From Kitasatospora arboriphila (lineage in GTDB: Bacteria > Actinomycetota > Actinomycetes > Mycobacteriales > Mycobacteriaceae): a stretch of 64,000 bases of DNA. Position numbers and translations under genes: made by a program. This document shows, in pieces, positions 1 through 7,685 of this stretch. The first letter of the stretch is position 1, and each line of letters opens with the position of its first letter. The stretch lies in assembly GCF_000717275.1 (NCBI RefSeq), contig NZ_JNYV01000003.1, positions 186,001 to 250,000 of the forward strand. The letters run 5' to 3'. The notes under the pieces are model-generated. The model was not told the origin of the DNA, did not search any database, and saw only the letters and a list, made by a program, of their open reading frames with translations.

Positions 1-2428
1 ACACAGCACGCACGCTCAGCCCGGCCGACTGCAGCGGTGTACTCGCTTCAGCCTTTTCCGCCCTGTAGTCCTGACTGGCGACAGGGCGATCATCGAGCTG
101 TGTATAAATGTGCCTCCAGGTCGCCAGCATGTCCTCGGCGGTGTCGGGGCGTGCGGCGACGTCGCGACTCAGTGCCGAAGCAAAGAACGTGACGAGCGAA
201 GGGGCGACGGCGTCCTCGAACATTGACGCGTCAACCGTTAAGTCGTCGTTGATTGCTGCCGGGTTTGCGGCGGGGTCTGGACCGTACGTCGGCGTCTGTC
301 CAGTCGCCATCTCAAATAGCACGGCAGCGGCGCCATATCGCTCGGCAGCAGTGTCGTATTGATGACGACCACCAGTCCCTAGGAACGGGTCGAGATACGG
401 AGGCGTTCCGGCATCGACATTCTTGGTATCAACACCGGCCATGGAGAAATCAAACATCAGCAGGTGGGTGTCGGCACGCTTACTCGATTGGAAGACACCG
501 AGATTGGATGGCTTGATGTCCCGGTGAGTGACGCCGACGCGCTCCAGTGCGATCACAGCGTGGAGGAGATCGCTACCCCAGCGTTCGAGTACATCTAGGG
601 AGAGTCGCCCACCGCGTGCAGACAGTTCCTCGGCAAGCGTGGTTCGCCCCGCGTAGCGCAAGATGAGCGAGAGGCGTCCGCCCACTTGCTCTACGCCGTG
701 GAGCGTGACAATGCGGTCTTCGTTGTCGAGCTTGCCGAGGATACCGGCTTCGGCACGAAGACGGTCTTCTGCGTCTGAGTCTTTGGCAACCTTGAGGACG
801 CGTTCGGCGCCGCCGACCATTCCGTCACGAACCAGGATGCCAACTGCGGTCGACCCGGCGCCCAGGCGACGCACATAGGTGAAACGCCCGTCTGCAAGTG
901 CTGCGCCTGGTCCGGCTTCGAGGGGATCCGTTCCTTCGTCTGCGCCGAGTAGGTCCCGGCGGGCATCTGTCAGCCTGTCCACAAACTCGGCGGCGTTGCC
1001 AATGCGTTTGGCCGGGCTCGGGTTGGTTGCGTCAAGAACTAGCTGCCGCAGCGGCGATGGAATCTGTGGCATGTCTGCCGCGAGGTCGAGCCCTTGCTCG
1101 CGTCGGAGACGATCCATCAGTTCGCCGCGCTCAGTGGCTGGCAACTGGCCGTCGGTCAAGATGTAGAACGCAAGTGAGCCCAACCCGAAGACGTCGAGCT
1201 GCGCAGGATCGGCAGGCCGCTGCCCCTCGGGCGCTGCGAACAATCGTGCTGAGTCATTGGGCGCTGCCGACATCAGTCCGAGGGGACCCGCAGACAAGGT
1301 AGTGGACCCAGTGCTGCTGTTAGCCGGAAGGACGCCAGCGCTGTCCCAATCTACGATCTGCGGCACAGGACTGCCGTTACGTTCGCGGATGGCACAGGCT
1401 CGGGGGTTGAGCGTGCGGTGCACAACCCGGTTGCGGTGAGCGTACTGAACGATATCGGCCAACGCGCCGATCATGTCGAGCTGGACTTCGAGCGGTTGCG
1501 TTCCGCGGTGGTCGGCAAGCCACAGGTCGAGTGGAACATCCGTTTTCCGCTGCGGGAACACCAAGCCGATGCCAAGCTCAGGATCCTTGACTAGATCTTC
1601 AGGTACCTGCAAACCGCCGTACTTCAGGCGCGAGAGCAACTGGTACTCCTGGGTGACCGCTCGAGCGCGCTCGTGCTCCTCCGCCGTGGTTGCGCCCCGC
1701 GTGGGCAGGTAGAAGCGGATCCGTGCGCTTCGAGTCTGGTCCGCATGGTGGTAGGCGGGCCAGTCTTGCCACCCGTCGCCATCGCCAAGCGGCTCTTCGT
1801 CGATAATCCACGAGCCGATCTCGCGTTGCCGGCGCGGAGCGAGTCCGATGGCCTTCATGAGCTCGGCAATCAGGAGACTCTGCTCTTCAGTGACGGGGCT
1901 TCGGGTCGCCGGGGCGAGGAGTCGTTCAGAGATGCCTGGTAGGCGACTGGTGTTGGTCCGGCCGTCGAGGCCGTAGATGTTGATCGCTGAGCTGGGCGGC
2001 AGTTCTGAGCGGAAGTCTGAGTGGTGAAGAAACACCAGCTCCTGGACGTAGGGAATGGCGCCGCGCGGAACTGGCGTGGAGCCTGCTTTTTCGCGAAGCC
2101 GGTCCTTGAGCAGGGAGGAGAAGTACTGAGCTTTGCGTCGGGTGAGCAGCAGCGGCGAATCCATCGAGCGACCGCCGTTGAATGACCAGACGTGGTCGTT
2201 GCCGCGCAGTATCCCGCGGTAGTGCTTCAGCTCGATGAGGTACAACGTGTCGCGGGCGAGGACGAGCAGATCAACTTCGTGCCATCGGCCGCGGTTGTCC
2301 CTGAACTCGAAGTTTGCCCACGCCCGGTACGGCGCGGCGTCGGGCAAAGCCTGTTTGACGAGCTCCAGACCATGCCTTTCGTGGTCGAACTGAGACGGAG
2401 AGACCTCAACCCAGCGTCCATCTCGCAA
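1..2428 (-). CDS. pglW: BREX type 2 protein kinase PglW, N-terminal part (runs off left edge)
   Basis: PglW is the large serine/threonine kinase of BREX type 2 (Pgl) phage defence. Reading the minus strand gives 809 open codons with no stop before the window edge, so the C-terminal part is missing here. Residues about 10-130 are a NERD nuclease-related domain with EVDLLVL and LIELKHY. Residues about 230-470 look like a first kinase domain, but the catalytic loop reads HRTLNP (H337-R338-T339), with the HRD aspartate lost, so it is probably a pseudokinase. A second kinase domain starts near Y518 with glycine loop LGAGSTAVG, catalytic loop HRDIKPSN (H635, D637, K639) and metal motif DFS at D660, so it looks active. 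No ATG or GTG follows the upstream in-frame stop; the TTG at 2428 sits behind an AGGGGG ribosome site and gives the family-like start LRDGRWVEVSPSQF. The rest of the BREX genes are not in this window. Confidence 0.85.
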   Translation of the reverse strand, partial: MRDGRWVEVSPSQFDHERHGLELVKQALPDAAPYRAWANFEFRDNRGRWHEVDLLVLARDTLYLIELKHYRGILRGNDHVWSFNGGRSMDSPLLLTRRKAQYFSSLLKDRLREKAGSTPVPRGAIPYVQELVFLHHSDFRSELPPSSAINIYGLDGRTNTSRLPGISERLLAPATRSPVTEEQSLLIAELMKAIGLAPRRQREIGSWIIDEEPLGDGDGWQDWPAYHHADQTRSARIRFYLPTRGATTAEEHERARAVTQEYQLLSRLKYGGLQVPEDLVKDPELGIGLVFPQRKTDVPLDLWLADHRGTQPLEVQLDMIGALADIVQYAHRNRVVHRTLNPRACAIRERNGSPVPQIVDWDSAGVLPANSSTGSTTLSAGPLGLMSAAPNDSARLFAAPEGQRPADPAQLDVFGLGSLAFYILTDGQLPATERGELMDRLRREQGLDLAADMPQIPSPLRQLVLDATNPSPAKRIGNAAEFVDRLTDARRDLLGADEGTDPLEAGPGAALADGRFTYVRRLGAGSTAVGILVRDGMVGGAERVLKVAKDSDAEDRLRAEAGILGKLDNEDRIVTLHGVEQVGGRLSLILRYAGRTTLAEELSARGGRLSLDVLERWGSDLLHAVIALERVGVTHRDIKPSNLGVFQSSKRADTHLLMFDFSMAGVDTKNVDAGTPPYLDPFLGTGGRHQYDTAAERYGAAAVLFEMATGQTPTYGPDPAANPAAINDDLTVDASMFEDAVAPSLVTFFASALSRDVAARPDTAEDMLATWRHIYTQLDDRPVASQDYRAEKAEASTPLQSAGLSVRAV

Positions 2429-2736
2429 GTCGTTGACCCCCTACTTTCCCTACGACGCGTTCGTACGTCGTCACGTGACCCAACCACGTATCGCTTACCG
2501 TATCGGTTCGCTCGTACCAGAGTCAGCGTTACTCGCCGTGCTGTTCGAACCTCTCTCGCGATCGTATTTGGATGCTGGAGCTCCTGGGGCTCATCTCCGC
2601 GATCGAGCAGGCGTAGTTCTCCAACACCGGCGGCTGGATCGAACCACTGGATGGGCGGTTGGGTTCTCGCTCGGGGGTCGGTACACAAACTGGTGCGTAT
2701 ACGATCCGGATGTGTTTACGGCTTGGGCGGTGTGAG
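2429..2736. other. divergent intergenic region pglW / HNH gene
   Basis: About 308 bp between two divergently transcribed genes, so it must hold both promoters. It has short imperfect repeats, for example CGTATCG twice near 2490-2506 and a TACGACG/CGTCGTA-like inverted pair near 2450-2470. No gene is supported here; these repeats are only weak candidates for regulator binding. Confidence 0.4.
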
Positions 2737-3729
2737 ATGGCATCTGAGCTGGCTGATTTCTTGGACCCGACACCGCAGGCGCTGGCCGCGCAGTGGCGAT
2801 CAATCTTGAAACGCGGCGTAGTTGTCCCTGGCCAACGCCAGGAGAACTTCGTTCCCTGTGAGGTAGTGCTGTGCCTGTGCGCGTCGCTGCTTGTCGATCA
2901 CAGCCGGTTCGGGAGTAGCTCGGCACATCGGGCCGGCTTCCCAGTGCAAGAGCTCGCCGCGTTGTTTCGGCGTCCCCCGACCAGCGTGATCGCTAAGATG
3001 GCCAATTTGGACGGGACTAGGAGCCACGGCGGCAAGTACGACTTGGTGGTTGGTGCGGCCCTGCTTGCGTCTCCAGCGGATTTGCAAGCGCTGTACTTGA
3101 CGATTGTTGGCGCTGCCCGAAGCCTCGGCGTTGACCGAGCGGTGTTGCCAGACTTTCTCGAGCTTGAGGCGGGGGAGGAGCTGTGGCTGCTCGGTCAAGA
3201 GGAGCTGGACGACGCGGAGTTGGAGCAATCTGTAATCGGGCAAGTTGAGAATCTCGCGCGGACGGAGCCCGCGGTATCGGTGGAGGTCACACAGCGGCTC
3301 CTTACCGCTCGGGCGCGCGTCGGCCAGCACCGGTTCGCCCGAGGAGTGTTGACGAACCATTCGAACCGTTGCGTGTTCTGCGGCTTGAGTGGACACATAA
3401 ATGGCCACCGCCGGAAGCGGATGCTCACCGCAAGCCACATCAAACCGTGGAAAGACAGCAACAATGACGAGCGCCTCGACACCCGGAACGGGTTGACGGC
3501 GTGCCCAACCCACGACATTGCATTCGACACAGGTCTCATCACTGTCGACGACGACCTTCGAATTCGGTACGCGAGCGGTGTGCAAGAAGATTTCGCTGCT
3601 GAACCTCCGCTCCGGGCTGCGCTTGGAAAGCCACCGTTGTTCGACAAGCTCGTACTGCCCGCGTCTGCTGCACGGCCTGATTTCGCCTACCTGGACTGGC
3701 ATCGCGAACGCGTGTTCGTGAGGTTGTAG
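2737..3729 (+). CDS. HNH endonuclease (HNH_2-type)
   Basis: A 330-residue protein with a C-terminal HNH nuclease domain. The zinc/fold cysteines are in RCVFCG at about residues 210-214, the first catalytic-type histidine is in SHIKPW (H234), and the second half reads NGLTACPTHDIAFDTG near 250-265. This spacing matches the HNH_2-like nucleases common in restriction and defence loci. The N-terminal about 190 residues are not recognised and may bind DNA or a partner. An in-frame upstream start exists at 2659, but ATG 2737 begins a sensible protein and is preferred. The gene is divergent from pglW and may be a stand-alone restriction-like nuclease or an accessory of the BREX locus; the sequence alone cannot decide. 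Confidence 0.75.
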   Translation: MASELADFLDPTPQALAAQWRSILKRGVVVPGQRQENFVPCEVVLCLCASLLVDHSRFGSSSAHRAGFPVQELAALFRRPPTSVIAKMANLDGTRSHGGKYDLVVGAALLASPADLQALYLTIVGAARSLGVDRAVLPDFLELEAGEELWLLGQEELDDAELEQSVIGQVENLARTEPAVSVEVTQRLLTARARVGQHRFARGVLTNHSNRCVFCGLSGHINGHRRKRMLTASHIKPWKDSNNDERLDTRNGLTACPTHDIAFDTGLITVDDDLRIRYASGVQEDFAAEPPLRAALGKPPLFDKLVLPASAARPDFAYLDWHRERVFVRL

Positions 3730-3792
3730 GGGTCCTTCATCGGCCACGGCACGACCGGAACCATTTCAGCGTTGCGGGCAGGGTGCTAATTG

Positions 3793-4170
3793 CTAAAGCA
3801 GGCTGAGGTCCATGGTCAGTTGTGCCGACAGCGCCGGGGGTAGCGGGATCTGTTGTGCCTCAGCCTCGGTCGACCGCTCGTCGGTTGGGTTCTTGCTTCC
3901 CATGACCACCCCGAACCACCGTTCGCGGTCTTTGACTACCCGAAACATCTTCTCGTCATGCGTTCCGGCAAGATACGGCTCATAAACCATGATCGGGTCG
4001 CCCAGCGTCGCGGATTTCGAATTGAGGCGATCAACCCTGCCCGTTCGCTGTTCGAGGCTGGCCGGGTTCCAGTCCAGATCATGGTGGATGATTGGCGGCA
4101 ATTGGTGTGTAGGTCCACACCTTTCGACATCACTTGGCTGTCGGCGGTCACATAAAATATCAGGGGTTTC
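3793..4170 (-). pseudogene. C-terminal remnant of a SNF2-like helicase, frameshifted
   Basis: Only about the last 120 codons of a superfamily II helicase remain. Helicase motifs V and VI are visible but in two frames: SKGVDLHTNCRQ in one, then IIHHDLDWNPASLEQRTGRV in the next. Restoring one base inside a CAATCATC stretch (plus-strand about 4091-4096) would rejoin them, so a single-base deletion broke the gene. The tail ends with a stop at 3793. Such helicases occur in DISARM-like and other defence loci. Everything upstream of motif V is missing and is replaced by the IS21 istB remnant, which suggests an insertion-linked deletion removed the 5' part. Confidence 0.7.
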
Positions 4171-4222
4171 CGTCACGTGTTTCCCCATGTTCGAGCGTGC
4201 TGGGCTGATCGGGTGGGCTGGG

Positions 4223-4683
4223 TCAGGTGGTCTTGGTGGCGGGCCTGCCGGGTCGTTTTGCGGGCCGGTAAGACGGGCCGTCAATTAGGACTTGGTGGCT
4301 GGTGTTTATGAGACGATCGAGTAGTGATTCGGCGACGACGGGGTTGGGAAGAGTGGATAACAGTCTTAGGGCGCCCGGTTGCTGGTCAGACCAGTTGTTC
4401 GCCGGCGATCGCCCGATCGGAGACTAGGTCGTAGGGGTCATCAGATCCTGTGGTGGTGTGCTCACCCATCGCGAAGTCGATGATGAGCACCGTCGGGCGG
4501 GTGTATTCGCGCATGCGTTGGCCGTGGTGCGGTCAGCGTGCCCGCCGGCGAGATCGGTGAGCATGTGAGCACATTTTACGAACCGCACATCCGGCCCACG
4601 CCGCCCGGCGTGATGGCGAGTGCTTGCCACATGAGTTTTGCCGCCTGCGACTGGTCCGAAGAGGATGACTGATTCACCGGAAT
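4223..4683 (-). mobile_element. istB: IS21-family istB remnant (decayed)
   Basis: Fragments of the IS21 helper ATPase IstB are recognisable in three frames on the minus strand. They run from a P-loop-like VILFGPVAGGKTHVA (about 4635-4680), through VRFVKCAHMLTDLAGGHADR and REYTRPTVLIIDFAMGEHTT, to the C-terminal PNPVVAESLLDRLI, NTSHQVLIDGPSYRP and a stop at 4223-4225. The P-loop is altered (GPVAGGKT, not GxxGxGKT), and at least two frame changes separate the blocks, so it cannot be functional. No istA partner and no clear terminal inverted repeats were found. The remnant lies between a membrane gene lacking its 3' end and a helicase lacking its 5' end. Confidence 0.8.
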
Positions 4684-5551
4684 CCCCCCCCCCCCCCCCC
4701 CCCCCGGCGTTGACCACGACGAAGTTGCCGCCCCTGCGATCCTCGACGCCCGAGAATTCACTGGGTGCCCGATCGCTGAGGCGGACACCTCGGTAGTAGT
4801 AGGAGTAGTTGAGGCCCGGTTCACCGCAGATCACTATCTGGGAGTCTGCGGTGCGTCCTGCTGCTTCAAGAACATCTCCCACATCGCATGACGCGTGGGA
4901 ATTCCGAAACCCCTGATCGTCCATGTCTGGGTATGCCGGCGCCCGCGTCGTAGTTGGTGGGCGAGCGGTCGCTGTTCTTTCCGGCGTTTTGACGGGGGCA
5001 GTCTGTGTGGCGTTCGCGGCAGGCGCCGCGGCCTTGTCGAACGGGATCGTGCGACAGTAGAGGTCGCGGAGGATTCCCACCGACCTTCCTTGTCCTTCAA
5101 TCAACCCGCCAAAATTCTTGTTTTCGTTCAGGTCGTGGGTCACGACGTATTGGGGATCCCAGGCGATTGCCAGGCGATCGACATCTTCGTCGTGGGTGAC
5201 AAGTAGCAAGAGGACGGCGCCCGTCCCCGTTTGCGGCTTGCGGTATTCGTTATAGAAGTCGCCGAGCAGGTCGCACGTCCATTTGGCGGTCTGGTCGATG
5301 TCGGAGTCGCTCTTGGGCTCGGCAAGGGCAAGACCGTTCTCGGGGAGAGCGTCTCGGTACTGCTGGGCCTTCGAAGGTCCTTCGTCTTCAACTACCAATA
5401 TGACAGTCAGAGTTGTAACTAGAGCTGCGAGGACGAACACACACCCAGCGATCGACACCTTCATCCAGATCGGCCATCCATCTGCTGCCCGCGGCGGTTT
5501 GGCGGACCAGTTGTGCGGCTGTGGGGGCATATCGGGAGGCGGGGTTGTCAC
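4424..5551 (-). pseudogene. membrane-anchored protein, 3' end replaced by IS remnant
   Basis: The open frame has 375 codons, but only about the first 282 belong to the original gene. It has a proline-rich cytoplasmic start, one transmembrane segment at about residues 30-54 (IAGCVFVLAALVTTLTVIL), and an extracytoplasmic domain with a Thr/Pro/Ala-rich linker near 190-220. A short C-terminal module includes YSYYYRGVRLSD and GGNFVVVNA. At the 22-nt G run the reading frame passes into istB sequence and ends at an arbitrary stop. In related actinobacterial proteins the YYYRGVRLSD module continues for some tens of residues, so a true 3' end seems lost. Function unknown. It is divergent from the second one-helix membrane protein at 5775. 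Confidence 0.65.
4684..4705. repeat. 22-nt homopolymeric C tract
   Basis: Twenty-two consecutive C on the plus strand (poly-G on the coding strand), exactly at the junction between the membrane-protein gene and the istB remnant. It is translated as a polyglycine run. Such a tract is unstable in replication and hard to sequence, so its length may vary or be wrong. Confidence 0.9.
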
Positions 5552-5774
5552 TGCGAAGCTCCATTTCAGGGGGTGGCATCCGATTATCGACCGAAGCCAG
5601 AGGTGCGTTACCCGACGATTGTGGAAGTATGGCCGACGACGTACTCGAGAAATGCAGTCCGCGGCGTGCCGAGCAACGGGTCAGGTTCGATAAAACACAT
5701 CGCATCCTGCTGGCGATTGGCTAAAGACAGAACGAATACTGTCTGCCATTTCCGACGAGAGCGATCGCCAACAC

Positions 5775-6473
5775 GTGAACCCCAACGACCCAACTCCACC
5801 GGATCGCGACGGCCTGTCGCCGGACGTTAGCCAGGCGGCACCGGATTGGCAGCATCGCCCGCCAGAAGGCTGGCCCGGCTACTCGCAAAGTTGGGTTCAA
5901 CAACCGCCGTCGGCTGGCCCGCCGCAGCAGTGGAACCAACCCGGCCCTCCGGGGGGTCCTCCACCGCATGGGTGGAACCAGCCGCCTTACGGTCAACCGC
6001 CGGCGCCCCGCGGGCCTAGCAACCGAACCGGGTTCATCGTTCTCGGCATCAGCCTTTCATTGATTGTACTGATCTCAGCCGTCACCTGGATCGTGGTCGG
6101 CGGAGACAGCGACATGGATTCGGCAGACTCGGCAGGAGCTGTCGACACGCCAACTCAGCCCTACACATTCGAAGACGCTTGGCGTGCGTTGTGTAGGCAG
6201 GGCACGTTCGTCGGCGGCGGCGGCGGCGGCGGGCTGTTGAACGGCGCAGACGGTGTCTCGAGCTGCAATAGTAAGCAAAGCGGCGCCCTTGTTGCTTTCG
6301 GTGTGTACAGCTCTGACTTCCTTCGCGATAACGACCTCATGCCAGGCCTAGATGCCTACGCCACAACGACTTTCGACAGCGGGAGTTACGGGCTAATAGT
6401 TACGATCGGCGGCACCGTATCCGAACTGCAACCAATCGCGAAGATGGGGTGGACCATTCAGTCGGGCAGCTAG
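5775..6473 (+). CDS. proline-rich single-pass membrane protein, unknown function
   Basis: A 232-residue protein with a GTG start. The first about 80 residues are rich in Pro, Gln and Gly (repeated PPxGW/QPP elements), as in many actinobacterial membrane proteins. A transmembrane helix lies at about residues 88-110 (FIVLGISLSLIVLISAVTWIVV), followed by an extracytoplasmic domain of about 120 residues. That domain holds two cysteines (in ALCRQG and SSCNSK) that could pair, and a run of seven glycines coded by a (CGG)7 microsatellite at 6212-6232. No enzyme family is recognised. The layout resembles the divergent neighbour, so the two may once have formed a functional pair. Confidence 0.65.
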   Translation: MNPNDPTPPDRDGLSPDVSQAAPDWQHRPPEGWPGYSQSWVQQPPSAGPPQQWNQPGPPGGPPPHGWNQPPYGQPPAPRGPSNRTGFIVLGISLSLIVLISAVTWIVVGGDSDMDSADSAGAVDTPTQPYTFEDAWRALCRQGTFVGGGGGGGLLNGADGVSSCNSKQSGALVAFGVYSSDFLRDNDLMPGLDAYATTTFDSGSYGLIVTIGGTVSELQPIAKMGWTIQSGS

Positions 6474-7007
6474 CTGGCCAACGGACATAGCGAGCTGGAG
6501 CGACGCGAACCTAAGTCCTACGCCAATCCAAACTGGGCAAGGTCAGCTGGGATCGTGCCTACCATCGCGAACCCTCCGGGAACTCTCGCATTGGTCTGCA
6601 AGGCGGTTATCTTACGGGTCTCGTACTTCATTGAGGTGTTCGCCACCTCAGCAATGACTTTCGTTGAGATACCTGTAGCTGCAGGGCTTGTGGCAATAGC
6701 GCGCTCAACCTGCCCGTCTGCATTAAGGCTCGTAGATACGCTTCTCGGCCGATCCGTACACCTGGGAGCTGTGCCGCGGCCTCCGAAGTCTGCGTGAACT
6801 TCGATCCGGGCTGGACCTATTTACTCGCGGTCATGGGGGTGGGGGGAATCTAAAGTACGAATCCGACAACACGCGGTCGCCGCCTGACGCTTCCATCCTC
6901 GAGCCGTGGCTTGACCGGAACGCGTTGTCTCGCAGATCGGTTGTGCAACGGTGACAATCATCATTAGGGCGATCCTCGTCCGCGGGGCCCGGCAGACGTT
7001 TGAAAGG
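6474..7007. other. 534-bp region without a convincing gene
   Basis: The only sizeable open frame (6555-6797, 80 codons) has no ribosome site, no recognisable motif and poor codon bias. The region lies between the convergent ends of the genes at 5775-6473 and 7008-7595. No hairpin strong enough to call a terminator was seen. Confidence 0.5.
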
Positions 7008-7595
7008 TCACAGATCGGATGCCCAGGATCGAGTCGCAACTCGAAAACCTAGCCGACTCGCTAGTTCGCCGTACTCCCGAGTTACCTTGGTGTACATCCG
7101 TTTGGGACTAGACATCACAGTCATCTCGCCGAAAAGTAGAAGCTCAAATGCTGCTGCCTCCACGAAGTCGACCACGGCAGTGTAACCAACCACTGCGTCG
7201 GCGCCTGTTCTCTTGCAAAAGCTCTTGAGGGAGTGTTCGGGAGAATCGAGAGCGCCGCACGACGACAAGAATACGATCTTTCCCGCCCATTGACCCTCCA
7301 GTCTACGCCCCAGTTGATCCAAACCTAGGGGCTCATCACCGATGTAAATGACTTCCGACTCGCCGTGGAATCCTAAGTACAAGAACTGATACTCCTTGAA
7401 GTCTTTTGTTCCCCAACGGTCTAGATGAAAGTACAGCTCTCCCAGCGTGTTGACGTTCCGGTGGAAAACTTTCAGGTATTCGGTTCGTTCGAGTAATTCT
7501 AGTGCGGGCTCGATTGTCATACGGCTGGTAGGTTCTTCTGGATTCCATTCGCCCTCTAAGCATAGGACTCCCGGTAACTTCCGCACTGCTGTCAT
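7008..7595 (-). CDS. caspase-like (CHAT-type fold) protein, DUF6642-like
   Basis: A 195-residue protein. It contains a His/Cys pair in the spacing and context of clan CD cysteine peptidases: FLYLGFHGES (H77) and KIVFLSSCGAL (C113), each after a hydrophobic beta strand. This matches the caspase-like DUF6642 family. No prodomain or transmembrane segment is present, so it is probably a cytoplasmic peptidase or a derivative of one. It lies 90 bp downstream of, and in the same direction as, the DUF262 gene at 7686-9356; both are visibly AT-richer than their neighbours, which suggests joint transfer. In defence islands such peptidases often act as effectors switched on by a sensor. That role here is inference. 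Confidence 0.65.
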   Translation of the reverse strand: MTAVRKLPGVLCLEGEWNPEEPTSRMTIEPALELLERTEYLKVFHRNVNTLGELYFHLDRWGTKDFKEYQFLYLGFHGESEVIYIGDEPLGLDQLGRRLEGQWAGKIVFLSSCGALDSPEHSLKSFCKRTGADAVVGYTAVVDFVEAAAFELLLFGEMTVMSSPKRMYTKVTREYGELASRLGFRVATRSWASDL

Positions 7596-7685
7596 TTGTT
7601 CAATCCTATTCCGGCGGTGTAATTAATCGAACGATCGTCACCGGCCTGTGGTAAGGCGCTCTCCGGATCGCGAGGCGGCTCCGGC

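Noticed and set aside
2800..3747. Long antisense open frame opposite the HNH gene
   Set aside because: The plus strand carries clear HNH motifs; the antisense product is featureless.
6555..6797. 80-codon open frame as a gene
   Set aside because: No ribosome site, no motif, and atypical composition.
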